DNA of 64,000 nucleotides from JBAZOB01 sp041648895 (GCA_041648895.1 JBAZOB010000001.1:33078-97077); one strand, 5' to 3'; shown: positions 7,386 to 16,224, counted from the first letter of the stretch. Translations and numbers: made by a program. The notes: generated from the sequence alone by a model not told the origin.

Positions 7386-7979
7386 TGGTATTATTTGGTA
7401 ATTGGCTTGTGCAAGTAGTTGGTGACTGTCTTTTTTTTCTGATGTGGTTAAGTGGCGGTGTTCATAGTGAATGATATCAGGTTTAATCAGGGAAAAATCA
7501 ATTGATTTTATAATTTGATAATCATAGCCCTCTGTGTCGATTTGGAGTAGATTTAGTTGGTCAATATGATGATCTTGGATAAGATTATTGAATGTTTGGC
7601 TGGGAACCGTGATCGATTCAATTTCATTGGTATTCATCCGGCCAATATCGCCCCGATCGCGAGCCATAGTGGCAAAGCAGTTTTTCCAGTTTTCGGTGAG
7701 AGTATCCTGTTTGGGGCGATATAGTTTGACTGGTTGGTTATGATTGGAAATAGCCAGGTTCAATATTTTTATTTGTGGTGGTTGGTATTTTTTGGTTAAT
7801 TGAGAGTAGTATTCCGGCTGGGGTTCGATGATTATCCCTGACCAGTGGTATGGTTGAATAAATTGATGGATAGGGTCATCAAAGACACCATCAAAACCAC
7901 CAATTTGGATAAAAAACATATTTTGGCGGCGGGATGGAGGAAGTTGATTAATAAATTGGGCAAAAGTTTTTACAGGCAT
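7356..7979 (-). CDS. FkbM-family methyltransferase
   Basis: 207 residues on the minus strand. FFIQIGGFDGVFDDP is the SAM-binding glycine loop, IIIEPQPEYY follows at the usual spacing, and LLQIDTEGYDYQII matches the FkbM core (hD-x-EG). FkbM proteins are O-methyltransferases acting on sugars, lipids or polyketides; the substrate here is unknown. The gene converges on and overlaps the rlmD-like gene by 30 bases, and lies 22 bases from the divergent rsmE start, so both promoters must sit in a very short interval. Confidence 0.85.
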   Translation of the reverse strand: MPVKTFAQFINQLPPSRRQNMFFIQIGGFDGVFDDPIHQFIQPYHWSGIIIEPQPEYYSQLTKKYQPPQIKILNLAISNHNQPVKLYRPKQDTLTENWKNCFATMARDRGDIGRMNTNEIESITVPSQTFNNLIQDHHIDQLNLLQIDTEGYDYQIIKSIDFSLIKPDIIHYEHRHLTTSEKKDSHQLLAQANYQIIPLEFDTIAHQ

Positions 7980-8001
7980 ATGTAATTATTATAAACCAAA
8001 T

Positions 8002-8790
8002 ATGAGAGGAAACAGCGATCGATTTTATATCAAAAAAGGATTGGGGGAAGATTTATTATTGATTAATGATTTTGGCTTGATTAAGCAATGGCGGCGGGTA
8101 TTGCGGTTGAATGAGGGTGACGTGTTGCGGTTGTTTGATGGCAGTGGTTGGGAATATATTTACGAAATAATATTAGCCCATGGTAATGGTAGGGGCACGG
8201 TGCCCGTGCCCAAAACCGCGGGGATAAATTTGCAATTAGTCAATAAAAGATATGTCAAAGAGACAAAGAATAAAATAATTTTGGGATTTGGTTTATTGAA
8301 AAATCATGAACGAACCGAGTGGATAATCGAGAAATGTACGGAGTTGGGGGTAGATGAATTTCAACCATTAATTACCGAGTATTCGCAAATTAACATCTTT
8401 AAAAATCGGACCAGGTTGGAGAAAAAAATTGTTGAAGCCAGTGAGCAGTCCGGCCGGGTACGTTTACCAAAAATGAATGACGAATTACAAATGACGAATT
8501 ATAAACCAAATGATCAAAATATTAATGTGTGCATGGATGTAGGGGCGACCCTCGCGGTCGCCCAGGGCGGGCGCCAGGCCCGCCCCTACAATAATGGTGG
8601 CGCCGGGGTTATCCCGCCCGATTTTACCGGTAATATTTTGTTATTGGTTGGTCCGGAAGGAGGCTGGAGCGAGACAGAAAGAAAATGGTTAAGCGATCAG
8701 AAATTTAAATTCTGGTCAATTAATAATAATATTCTCCGGGCCGAGACGGCGGCGGTGGTGGGCGTGGGGATTTTAAAATGTCACCTTTGA
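8002..8790 (+). CDS. rsmE: 16S rRNA (uracil(1498)-N3)-methyltransferase RsmE
   Basis: 262 residues. The C-terminal SPOUT knot motifs are clear: LLLVGPEGGWSETERKWL and ILRAETAAVVGVGIL. Upstream, LGFGLLKNHERTEWIIEKCTELGVDEFQP and ASEQSGRVRLPK are typical of RsmE. The enzyme methylates N3 of U1498 in the ribosomal decoding region. The linker between RLPK and the knot, and a loop in the N-terminal domain, carry three palindrome-derived in-frame segments, which account for its slightly above-typical length. The stop codon lies inside the terminator hairpin. Confidence 0.93.
   Translation: MRGNSDRFYIKKGLGEDLLLINDFGLIKQWRRVLRLNEGDVLRLFDGSGWEYIYEIILAHGNGRGTVPVPKTAGINLQLVNKRYVKETKNKIILGFGLLKNHERTEWIIEKCTELGVDEFQPLITEYSQINIFKNRTRLEKKIVEASEQSGRVRLPKMNDELQMTNYKPNDQNINVCMDVGATLAVAQGGRQARPYNNGGAGVIPPDFTGNILLLVGPEGGWSETERKWLSDQKFKFWSINNNILRAETAAVVGVGILKCHL
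8192..8212. repeat. in-frame GGGCACGGTGCCCGTGCCC palindrome in rsmE
   Basis: A 21-base, near self-complementary GC-rich segment, encoding GRGTVPVPK within the N-terminal domain of RsmE. The GC contrast with the surrounding codons is sharp. Confidence 0.6.
8474..8502. repeat. in-frame ACGAATTAC-type repeat in rsmE
   Basis: AATGACGAATTACAAATGAC then GAATTATAA, encoding NDELQMTNY immediately after the conserved RLPK. It is the same repeat family as 7114-7147 in the rlmD-like gene, where it reads as TNDELRIRNY in the same phase. Confidence 0.6.
8539..8589. repeat. 51-bp in-frame palindrome in rsmE
   Basis: It begins GTAGGGGCG and ends CGCCCCTAC, with further internal complementarity (GGGCGACC with GGTCGCCC; GGGCGGGC with GCCCGCCC). 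The length is 51 bases, exactly 17 codons, encoding GATLAVAQGGRQARPY. It sits in the linker before the SPOUT knot, where length variation is tolerated. Confidence 0.75.
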
Positions 8791-8808
8791 GCAAAGGTGA
8801 CATTTTTC
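8775..8808. terminator. bidirectional terminator after rsmE
   Basis: A perfect 14-bp stem (AAAATGTCACCTTT at 8775-8788, AAAGGTGACATTTT at 8793-8806) with a GAGC tetraloop and T/A tracts on both sides. It contains the rsmE stop codon and serves the convergent gene at 8825-9466 as well. Confidence 0.92.
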
Positions 8809-8824
8809 ATTTATTTATAATTTA

Positions 8825-9466
8825 TTATGGGGCGTACCAGTCGATGGGATCGACGTTTTGGTAGTGGTCGCTGTCTTCGACAACGATATCGATATAATCG
8901 TGGGAGGGGCAACCAATGTCCAAGCCACAAGTGACAAATTCGCTGTAGTAGGCTTTGTAGCTTGAGTCACCCAAGTAGGCATAGATGTTATAGGTGCCGG
9001 GTGGGACGACTAACTTGTAGCCGCGGCCGGCGGTGTATTTGGGGTCATCGATTAGATTAATAGTGCAAATATCATTGAAATTACCGGAGGTCTCTTGAGC
9101 GCAAACGGTCATGTCGGGAATAACTTCAGAGGGGTAAGAAAGGCTGCCTTCAATGGTGCCCGATGGGTTTGATTCTTCAATTGAATTTTTATCAACACTG
9201 GGATCGGTTTGATCGGAATCATCGTTTAATTTTTCCAGTTCTTTTTCGAGTTTCTCCAGTTCATCGGTAAAGGAATTGTCGAGTTGGTTGTTGGTTGTTT
9301 CCTGGACTATCTTTTGGCTGACAAAATAACCGCCGGCGATAGCCAGTATCGCGGATAGTATTGCCAAGATAACGGGTATAAGAATACAGGCGCCAATTAT
9401 CCACCAGATGGTGTTATTTTTGGAAGGAGAAGCTTGATTGGAATTAGGGGTTTGGTTGGCTGACAT
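8825..9466 (-). CDS. membrane-anchored extracellular protein, unknown function
   Basis: 213 residues: a short polar N-terminus, one long hydrophobic segment (about 20-50, with ILIPVILAILSAILAIAGG), an acidic coiled-coil-like stalk (ELEKLEKELEKLNDDSD), then a C-terminal domain with four cysteines (TVCAQ, DICTI, VTCGLDIGC) and a PPGTYNIYAYLGD stretch typical of a beta-sandwich. It is probably displayed outside the cell with disulfides. Family not recognised. It follows pyrG with a 15-base gap to the pyrG stop and reads in the same direction. Confidence 0.7.
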   Translation of the reverse strand: MSANQTPNSNQASPSKNNTIWWIIGACILIPVILAILSAILAIAGGYFVSQKIVQETTNNQLDNSFTDELEKLEKELEKLNDDSDQTDPSVDKNSIEESNPSGTIEGSLSYPSEVIPDMTVCAQETSGNFNDICTINLIDDPKYTAGRGYKLVVPPGTYNIYAYLGDSSYKAYYSEFVTCGLDIGCPSHDYIDIVVEDSDHYQNVDPIDWYAP

Positions 9467-9481
9467 ATTTCTAATTTGTAA

Positions 9482-11134
9482 TTATTTAAGGCTGTGTTTA
9501 ATAAAATTAACAAAAAGTGGATGGGGGGCAAGGGGGCGGGATTTGTATTCGGGGTGAAATTGAACGCCGACAAAGAAGGGATGAATTTTATTGGATAGTT
9601 CGATGGCTTCGACTAGCTCGCCGTCGGGGGAGGTGCCGGCAATAATGAGACCGGCTTTTTCGAGTTGTTTGCGGTATTTATTATTGAATTCGTAGCGGTG
9701 GCGGTGTCTTTCACTGACAATGTATTGGTTGGTGGCTGATTTATCAGTTGAATATTTAAGATATGATTCGGCTAGTTTAGTTTTGGGTTGAAGCACGCAG
9801 GGATAGGCGCCGAGGCGAATAGTGCCGCCGTACTGATGTTTGGCGAGATATTCTTTTTGACGGGGCATAATGTGAATGACGGGATATTTGGTTTGAGAAT
9901 TAACTTCTTCGCTGTTGGCTTGGTCGAGCCGGCAAACATGACGGGCAAATTCAATCACGGCCATTTGCATACCGAAACAAAGTCCTAAAAATGGTATTTT
10001 TTTCTCCCGCAGGTATCTGATAGCGGCAATTTTGCCTTCCACGCCGCGTGATCCCCAGCCTTGCGGGATGATGACGCCATCAAAATCGGCTAATTTTTTG
10101 ACGTTGGCGGGATTTTTTTCAAAATCGGCCGAATTAATCCAGGTAAATTCCGGTTGTACCTGGTTGGCCCAGGCGCCGTGTTTGACAGCTTCGATAACTG
10201 ATATATACGAATCAGATAAGGTAAAGTTGCCAATGTCGAAATATTTCCCTACCATGGCGATTTTGACTGTTTTTTTGATGCCGTCAATTTTCTTGATCAG
10301 ATTGTGCCAGGTGGAAAATTCATTTTTTTTCGGTTGAAGATTTAGTTTTTTGATAATTTTGTCATCCAGTTGTTGATCTTTGAATATACCGGGAATGCGG
10401 TAGATAGTATCGACGTTGGGGTTGGAGATGATGTTTTCGACGTCGATACTGCAGTTGCGAGCCAAGGTGGCGCGGCGCGGTTCGTCCATATAGGTGTCGG
10501 CGCGGCCGATGATGAAATCAGGCATGACGCCGGAGCTCATCAGGGTGCGGACGGAGGTTTGAACGGGTTTAGATTTCATTTCGCCCAGGAAAGAAGGGAT
10601 AGGAAGATAGCCAACATGGACATGAATGACGTCGTTTTTGTGGCGGTATTTCATGATACGGTTGGCTTCAATAAATAATATATTTTGATATTCACCGACG
10701 GTGCCACCAATTTCAATGAGTACTACCTCAGCTTTACTAACCCGGCCGGCTTCTTCAAAGCGGCGGATCATTTCCTCGGGGACATGGGGCACAATTTCCA
10801 CGTCTTCGCCTTCATATTCAAAAGCTCTTTCTTTGCGAATAATTTCTTGATAGACCATGCCATTGGTGAGGTAGTTGGCACGTTTTAGATCGCTGTTTAT
10901 AAATCTCTCATAGTTGCCAATGTCCTGGTCGCATTCTAGGCCGTCGTCGGTAACAAAAACTTCGCCGTGTTCCTGTGGGCGGATGGTGCCGGCGTCGACG
11001 TTCATGTAGGCGTCGCATTTGACGCAAGTAACGCGGATGCCTTTGGATTTTAGTAGTAGAGCAATGGAAGCGGTGGTAATTCCTTTTCCTAAACCCGAAA
11101 TTACCCCACCGGAGACAAATATGTATTTGGTCAT
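9482..11134 (-). CDS. pyrG: CTP synthase
   Basis: 550 residues from ATG 11134 (MTKYIFVSGGVISGLGKG); an in-frame TTG at 11155 would add seven unconserved residues. The synthetase domain shows the P-loop-like GGVISGLGKGITTAS and DAYMNVDAGTIRPQEHGEV. The class I glutamine amidotransferase domain shows the nucleophile Cys in FLGLCFGMQ and the His/Glu of FHPEYKSRP. It makes CTP from UTP, ATP and glutamine. All motifs are intact. The upstream gap holds a MITE-like element. Confidence 0.97.
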   Translation of the reverse strand: MTKYIFVSGGVISGLGKGITTASIALLLKSKGIRVTCVKCDAYMNVDAGTIRPQEHGEVFVTDDGLECDQDIGNYERFINSDLKRANYLTNGMVYQEIIRKERAFEYEGEDVEIVPHVPEEMIRRFEEAGRVSKAEVVLIEIGGTVGEYQNILFIEANRIMKYRHKNDVIHVHVGYLPIPSFLGEMKSKPVQTSVRTLMSSGVMPDFIIGRADTYMDEPRRATLARNCSIDVENIISNPNVDTIYRIPGIFKDQQLDDKIIKKLNLQPKKNEFSTWHNLIKKIDGIKKTVKIAMVGKYFDIGNFTLSDSYISVIEAVKHGAWANQVQPEFTWINSADFEKNPANVKKLADFDGVIIPQGWGSRGVEGKIAAIRYLREKKIPFLGLCFGMQMAVIEFARHVCRLDQANSEEVNSQTKYPVIHIMPRQKEYLAKHQYGGTIRLGAYPCVLQPKTKLAESYLKYSTDKSATNQYIVSERHRHRYEFNNKYRKQLEKAGLIIAGTSPDGELVEAIELSNKIHPFFVGVQFHPEYKSRPLAPHPLFVNFIKHSLK

Positions 11135-11267
11135 GAAGTGTTTTAATTTGTACAAGATAATATTGTAACGTTAATGAACAAAAGTCGGAAGTGAAATCAA
11201 TATAATATTAATTTAATCTCGAGGTTATTTTTTATTAATCAGGTATTTGATAATATTGATATGGACT

Positions 11268-11460
11268 TAATTAATGAGTAGTGTGAATTAATAATATGAT
11301 CTACTTGGATGAGATCCCCGCCTTGAGCGGGGATGACATCATCAAGTTTATTATAAACGCCTTATTGATGAGATCCCCGATAACCGGAGCGCTCCGCTAT
11401 GCTCCGCTTCCGGTCGGGGATGACATGAGGGATAGTTAATTAGCACAATTCATTAATTAA
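11268..11460. mobile_element. MITE-like palindromic element, copy A
   Basis: The right end TAATTAGCACAATTCATTAA is the approximate reverse complement of the left end (TTAATTAATGAGTAGTGTGA). Inside are two nested hairpins, GATCCCCGCC-TTGA-GCGGGGATG (from 11314) and GATCCCCGATAACCGGAGC paired with GCTCCGCTTCCGGTCGGGG. A second copy at 56894-57075 is nearly identical over its right ~100 bases. No transposase is encoded. It occupies most of the 349-base gap between divergent pyrG and dnaG, ending 23 bases before the dnaG start. I see no other gene in this gap. Confidence 0.8.
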
Positions 11461-11483
11461 TGAATAATTAATAATTATTTTTT

Positions 11484-13211
11484 GTGAACGAAATTGAAGA
11501 TATAAAAAGTCGGATCGATATTGTCGAATTGGCCAAAGAGTACATGACACTCCGGCCGGCGGGGCGCAATATGAAGGCGATTTGTCCGTTGCATAGCGAG
11601 AAGACGCCTTCGCTGATGATTGCCAAAGATAAACAGATCTGGCGGTGTTTTGGTTGTGGCGAAGGCGGCGATATTTTCACCATGGTGCAAAAAATGGAAG
11701 GGGTGGATTTTTATGAAGCGCTAAAAATACTGGCTGAAAAGGTGGGAGTGGAGTTAAAAAAAGATCCGGGATTTATTAAATACAAGCAGCAAGAGCAGGT
11801 CATGGCCGATATCAACGCGGTGGCGATGGAATTTTATCATCAGGCTTTTTTGCGGAGCAAATCGGGTCAAGTGGCTCGAGATTATATTGCTGGGAGAGGT
11901 TTAGACCAGCCGACGGTGGCTAAATTTAAAATTGGTTTCGCGCCTAATCTTTGGGAGGCTTTGACATCATTTTTGGCAAAGAGAAAGTATTCATTGGACC
12001 AGATTGTTAAAGTTGGGCTGGGTTCGTATACCAAAAAAAGAACCGTGGTGGACCGGTTTCGGGGGCGGGTGATGTTTCCGATCTGGAATGAGCGAGGGCG
12101 GGTGGTGGGGTTTACGGGTCGGGTGTTGGACGAAAAAGATAATCCTAAATATTTGAATACGGCGGCGACCAGTTTGTTTGACAAGAGTCGATTGTGGTAT
12201 GCCATGAATCTGGCCAAGAATAAAATCCGGGAAAAAAGGGAAGCGATAATTTGTGAGGGGCAAATGGATGTGATCACTTGTCATCAATTTGGCTTTGACT
12301 GGGCGGTATGCAGTTCGGGTACGGCCGTCTCCAATTATCAAATGCGGCAAATCAAGCGCTTGGCGGATACAATTTTATTGGCTTTTGATAACGATGAAGC
12401 CGGGCGTAAATCAGGTTATCGTTTGACGGAGATGGCTTTGGAAGAGGGATTGATGGTCAAAGTGATTGATATGGGCAAATATAAAGATCCGGACGAGTTT
12501 ATTCGGGCTGATTTATCTGGTTGGCAGCAGTCAATGACCGGGGCGTTGGGTTTTGTGGAGTATTTTTTGCAGGCTTTTGGCCATAATTTACAGAACGCTA
12601 AAGATAAAAGCCAGCTAGCCGATAATATTATTCCTTTGATTTATCGAGTCAAAGATGAAATTGGACGGGGACATTATATTTCGGAGTTGGCGGAACGTTT
12701 GAGTGTGGATGAACAGTTTGTGTTGCAGAAATATAATTCTTATCAACCGCGAGCGGCGGCCGGCCAGCAAAAAGAAGCTGGTCCGGTTAAAAAGATAACT
12801 TATGAGGAACGGTTGGTGGCGTTGCTGATATTGTTGGCTGATATGTTTGGCGAGGTGAAGTTTGATTTGCAGGACGAAATATTGTCTGATAAAATGATAA
12901 AGATAATGCAAGTATTGAAAAAGAATGCTAATCAGAAATTTACCTGGGATTGGTTTCGAGATTTGTCGGGAGAAGATTTGAGTCGATGGCAGCAGCTGGT
13001 GATGACGGTGGAAAAGGATTATGACCAGGTTGACAAGGAGATGCTTTTGACAGAGATAGGGATGTTGGCGGATCGGATAAAAGAGGCCAATAAAGATGAA
13101 CAGAAAGGTAATCTGGAGCAGGCAATTGTTGAGGCCGAATCAAGTGGTGACCGGGAGAAGGTAAAAGACTATATTAGGAGGTTGCAGGACTTGATTATTA
13201 ACGATAAGTAG
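11484..13211 (+). CDS. dnaG: DNA primase DnaG
   Basis: 575 residues from GTG 11484 (MNEIEDIKSRIDIVELAK). An N-terminal zinc ribbon (CPLHSEKTPS then WRCFGCGEGGD) is followed by the catalytic core and a Toprim fold (IICEGQMDVITCHQFG, SSGTAVSNYQ, ILLAFDNDEAGRKSG). The C-terminal ~190 residues would contact the DnaB helicase and are poorly conserved. It synthesises RNA primers for replication. No Shine-Dalgarno is visible. It is followed 61 bases later by rpoD, the dnaG-rpoD order common in bacteria. Confidence 0.96.
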   Translation: MNEIEDIKSRIDIVELAKEYMTLRPAGRNMKAICPLHSEKTPSLMIAKDKQIWRCFGCGEGGDIFTMVQKMEGVDFYEALKILAEKVGVELKKDPGFIKYKQQEQVMADINAVAMEFYHQAFLRSKSGQVARDYIAGRGLDQPTVAKFKIGFAPNLWEALTSFLAKRKYSLDQIVKVGLGSYTKKRTVVDRFRGRVMFPIWNERGRVVGFTGRVLDEKDNPKYLNTAATSLFDKSRLWYAMNLAKNKIREKREAIICEGQMDVITCHQFGFDWAVCSSGTAVSNYQMRQIKRLADTILLAFDNDEAGRKSGYRLTEMALEEGLMVKVIDMGKYKDPDEFIRADLSGWQQSMTGALGFVEYFLQAFGHNLQNAKDKSQLADNIIPLIYRVKDEIGRGHYISELAERLSVDEQFVLQKYNSYQPRAAAGQQKEAGPVKKITYEERLVALLILLADMFGEVKFDLQDEILSDKMIKIMQVLKKNANQKFTWDWFRDLSGEDLSRWQQLVMTVEKDYDQVDKEMLLTEIGMLADRIKEANKDEQKGNLEQAIVEAESSGDREKVKDYIRRLQDLIINDK

Positions 13212-13272
13212 GAATATTTTTTAAAAACCTTTGGTATGACAAGGGTTTGTTGTTGTTTGTATAATAATTTTT

Positions 13273-14688
13273 ATGAAAAAAGCGTCTAAAAAAAGTTTGA
13301 CCAAAAAGTTGAAAAAGAAAAAAAACCAGCCGAAATTGAAAAAAAAGCCGGTAGGCAAGAAAGCTAGATTGAAAGTTAAAACCAAGAAGAAAATAGTTAA
13401 AAAAATAGTTAAGAAGAAAATTGTTAAAAAGCCGCCAAAGCCGGTGATAGTTAAGAAAAAGCCTTTGGTGAAGCCAGCCAGTAAAGCAATTACCAAAGTG
13501 GAAGAGACGCCGGTCAAAAAAAGATCAAGAGCCAAAAAGAAAGTGGGGTTGTCTAAAGACGAGATTTTGGCCAAGATAACCACGGAAATTTATGGTGACA
13601 ATGTCGATAAAGTTAGTGAACTGGTGAGCAAAGGGCGGGAGCAGGGATTTATCACGCAGCGGGAAATCATGCAAACCCTGCCGACGATTGAAGATGATAT
13701 TGAGCTGCTGGATGAATTTTATTCTTTGCTCTCGGAAGCGGGTATTGAAATGATGGAGAGTGAGGAAAAGTTGAAAGATGTGGTGGCGCCCTCGGAAATG
13801 GAATTATTACAGTCGGCGGCGGAATATGAGGCGGAAGTGAAGGAAGAAGCTTTGCAGGATGTTTCTCGTGATTCGGTCCGATTATATTTGCGCGAGATTG
13901 GTCGGGTAGCTCTGCTGAAACCTCACGAAGAGGTGGAATTGGCTAAACGGATGGAAAAGGGTGACCAATTGGCTAAACAGAAATTGATTGAAGCCAATTT
14001 ACGTCTGGTGGTCAGTATTGCCAAACGTTATGTGGGGCGGGGGTTGAGTTTACTCGATCTGATCCAAGAAGGTAATACTGGTTTATTACGAGCCGTAGAG
14101 AAGTTTGATTACCGTAAAGGGTACAAATTTTCGACCTATGGTACGTGGTGGATCAGACAAGCGATTACGCGGGCGATTGCTGACCAAGCGCGGACCATTC
14201 GGATTCCGGTACATATGGTGGAGACGATCAATAAACTAACTCGGGTGCAACGGCATTTGGTACAGGCCTTGGGACGCGAGCCGTTGCCGGAAGAAATCGC
14301 GGCCGAGATGGGGATTGAGCTGGACAAGGTCCGCTATGTCCTGAAAATTTCGCAAGAAACTGTTTCATTGGAAGCGCCGGTGGGCGAAGAAGAAGACAGT
14401 TATTTGGGTGATTTTTTGGAGGACAAGGTAACTCTATCACCCAAGGATTCGGCGACGGTTCAGTTGTTGAAAGATCATCTGGCTAAGGTTTTGGAATTAT
14501 TGTCCCCGCGGGAAAAACGTATTTTGGAGATGCGGTTTGGTTTGGTGGACGGGACGACTCGCACTTTGGAAGAGGTGGGGAAGGAGTTTGGGGTGACGCG
14601 TGAACGTATCCGTCAAATTGAAGCCAAGGCCTTGATGCGACTGCGCCGCAATCGGGAAAGTCGGCAGTTGCTTGATTATTTGAGATAA
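13273..14688 (+). CDS. rpoD: primary RNA polymerase sigma factor
   Basis: 471 residues. Residues 1-~95 are an extremely Lys-rich extension (KKIVKKIVKKKIVKKPPKP) absent from E. coli RpoD. Then come region 1.1-like sequence, region 1.2 (SVRLYLREIGRVALL), region 2 (DLIQEGNTGLLRAVEKFDY, KFSTYGTWWIRQAITRAIAD), region 3, and region 4 with the helix-turn-helix LEEVGKEFGVTRERIRQIE. It directs RNA polymerase to housekeeping promoters with TATAAT-type -10 boxes, such as the one at 60303. The basic tail may bind DNA nonspecifically; that is inference. The stop codon overlaps the second long palindrome. Confidence 0.95.
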   Translation: MKKASKKSLTKKLKKKKNQPKLKKKPVGKKARLKVKTKKKIVKKIVKKKIVKKPPKPVIVKKKPLVKPASKAITKVEETPVKKRSRAKKKVGLSKDEILAKITTEIYGDNVDKVSELVSKGREQGFITQREIMQTLPTIEDDIELLDEFYSLLSEAGIEMMESEEKLKDVVAPSEMELLQSAAEYEAEVKEEALQDVSRDSVRLYLREIGRVALLKPHEEVELAKRMEKGDQLAKQKLIEANLRLVVSIAKRYVGRGLSLLDLIQEGNTGLLRAVEKFDYRKGYKFSTYGTWWIRQAITRAIADQARTIRIPVHMVETINKLTRVQRHLVQALGREPLPEEIAAEMGIELDKVRYVLKISQETVSLEAPVGEEEDSYLGDFLEDKVTLSPKDSATVQLLKDHLAKVLELLSPREKRILEMRFGLVDGTTRTLEEVGKEFGVTRERIRQIEAKALMRLRRNRESRQLLDYLR

Positions 14689-14884
14689 TTACGAATTAGG
14701 AATTAGGAAGGACGAATTGGATTGGTCATACATCATTTTTTTAATTAATGGCAGCGAAGGTTTGGTCGGTGTTGTGTTATGGTGGAACTGTATAATAATA
14801 GTTAGTTTTATGGCTAGCCATATAATAAAAAAAATGATGTATGACCAATCCAATTCGTCCTTCCTAATTCGTAATTCGTAATTT
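14687..14884. repeat. long inverted repeat enclosing a miniature ORF (copy 2)
   Basis: Arms of about 58 bases pair with a single mismatch: ATTACGAATTAGGAATTAGG onward on the left, and its complement ending at AATTCGTAATTCGTAATT on the right. The centre matches the centre of the 5599-5831 element. Inner arm positions that differ from copy 1 (for example GGATTGGTCATACATC versus GAATTAGTCATATATC) are changed on both arms together, so pairing is kept. It begins at the rpoD stop codon and ends 1-2 bases before the MFS gene start. Confidence 0.85.
14748..14845 (+). pseudogene. frameshifted copy of the 31-residue mini-ORF
   Basis: Starts MAAKVWSV as in copy 1, then loses frame by a one-base deletion around 14775. 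Shifting frame restores IIVSFMASHII. As it stands the frame stops at TAA after 15 codons. It shows that the reading frame was part of the element before the copies diverged. Confidence 0.4.
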
Positions 14885-14885
14885 T

Positions 14886-16112
14886 ATGTTTGGTTTTTCC
14901 AATATTTTTCGTCGGATTAAAAGTAGTAATAAATCAGCCAGATTATTGTATCTGGCTGTTTTAATGTTGTTTTTCTTTTGTTTATTCGATGGTTTGCTAA
15001 CCAATTTGATGCCACTTTTAATGACTCAAAATGGCATATCGGAAACATTGATGGGGACGATTATTGGTTTTTCAGCGATGTTTGGTCTGTTTTTTGATTT
15101 TTGGTTGTGTCGGCTTTTGAAAAATGTGCATTATCGACGAATATATTTGTTGATGTTTTTGATCGCGGCCGTGTTTTTATTGTTGTTGTGGCAAGCAGAA
15201 ACGGTTACGGTTTTTTTGCTGGGGATGGCTTTGTGGGGTTTATATTATGATTTGTTTAGCATTGCCAATATTGATCTGGTGACCGACACTACTACTAAAA
15301 GTGATTATTCATCTGGGTTCGGCTGGCTGCGGGTTTTTGTGGGGTTGGGATATTTGGTGGCGACGGTGGTGGCGGGTTTTTTTATGTCTCAGCGGGTGGG
15401 AGCGAGTTTTTTTGTGACAACGGGTATGGTTTGGATTTTGGCCATGATTGTTTGGGTGGTTTTAAATTTGGCTGGCAATGAGCACAAGCCGATTTCCATG
15501 GTTGAGAAAAAAATTGGTTTGGGGCGAGAGCTTGGGCTTTGGTCCAGGATCGGCCGGCGAATTTTCCCCGTCTTATTGATTACTTTTTTAATCAATGTGA
15601 TTGATGCTTTTTTCTGGGTGGTGGGGCCGTTGTTGGTGCATGATTTGCTGCGTGAACACAGTTGGGGGGCGTGGTTTATTACTTTATATTTATTGCCACT
15701 TTTGATTACTGGTTGGTTGGTGGGTCGGGTGAGTGCCAGGTTGGGCAAAAAAAAGACGGCGCTGGTGGCTTTGGGGTTGGGTTTTGTGGTGCTCGGTTTA
15801 TTTGTTTATTTTGATCAGTCAGGGTGGCTGCTGGTGTTAAGTTTCTTATCTTCCTTTTTTATTTCTTTTGCCTGGCCGGCGGTGACGGGGGCCTATGCGG
15901 ACTATGTTCAGGAAAATCCGGCATTGGCCAGGGAGATTGAGACCTTGCAAGATTCTTTTACCAATCTTGGTTTTGTGGTGGGACCGGTGCTGGCTGGCTG
16001 GTTGGCTGAATCCTATGGTCATGTCTGGAGTTTTTCGGTATTGGGTTGGATGGGATTGGTGATGGTGACGGTTTTGTGGCTGGCGATGCCGCGGCGAATT
16101 AGTTTGTCATGA
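14886..16112 (+). CDS. MFS-family membrane transporter
   Basis: 408 residues with about twelve hydrophobic segments in two halves, a central loop (EHKPISMVEKKIGLGRELG) and an RVSARLGKKKTALVALGL segment resembling the conserved cytoplasmic loop of major facilitator proteins. The substrate cannot be inferred. The gene starts directly after the right arm of the palindrome, so its transcript may begin within that element. No SD motif is visible. Confidence 0.8.
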   Translation: MFGFSNIFRRIKSSNKSARLLYLAVLMLFFFCLFDGLLTNLMPLLMTQNGISETLMGTIIGFSAMFGLFFDFWLCRLLKNVHYRRIYLLMFLIAAVFLLLLWQAETVTVFLLGMALWGLYYDLFSIANIDLVTDTTTKSDYSSGFGWLRVFVGLGYLVATVVAGFFMSQRVGASFFVTTGMVWILAMIVWVVLNLAGNEHKPISMVEKKIGLGRELGLWSRIGRRIFPVLLITFLINVIDAFFWVVGPLLVHDLLREHSWGAWFITLYLLPLLITGWLVGRVSARLGKKKTALVALGLGFVVLGLFVYFDQSGWLLVLSFLSSFFISFAWPAVTGAYADYVQENPALAREIETLQDSFTNLGFVVGPVLAGWLAESYGHVWSFSVLGWMGLVMVTVLWLAMPRRISLS

Positions 16113-16224
16113 TGGGGGATAATTTTCGTGACTGATGGTTTGAATTGTCATTTGGTTTGATGTAATATTTGATTTGTAGGAAAATTTAATGACCCGTTAT
16201 TGCCAAGGCTAAAAACGGGCGCGG

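Noticed and set aside
9772..10888. Plus-strand frames of 60-102 residues inside pyrG
   Set aside because: The pyrG frame is fully conserved with all motifs, so the opposite frames are shadows.
13221..13583. 120-residue minus-strand frame rich in Phe and Leu opposite the rpoD start
   Set aside because: It mirrors the Lys-rich codons of the rpoD tail (AAA/AAG antisense gives Phe/Leu) and has no start context or homology; chance shadow.
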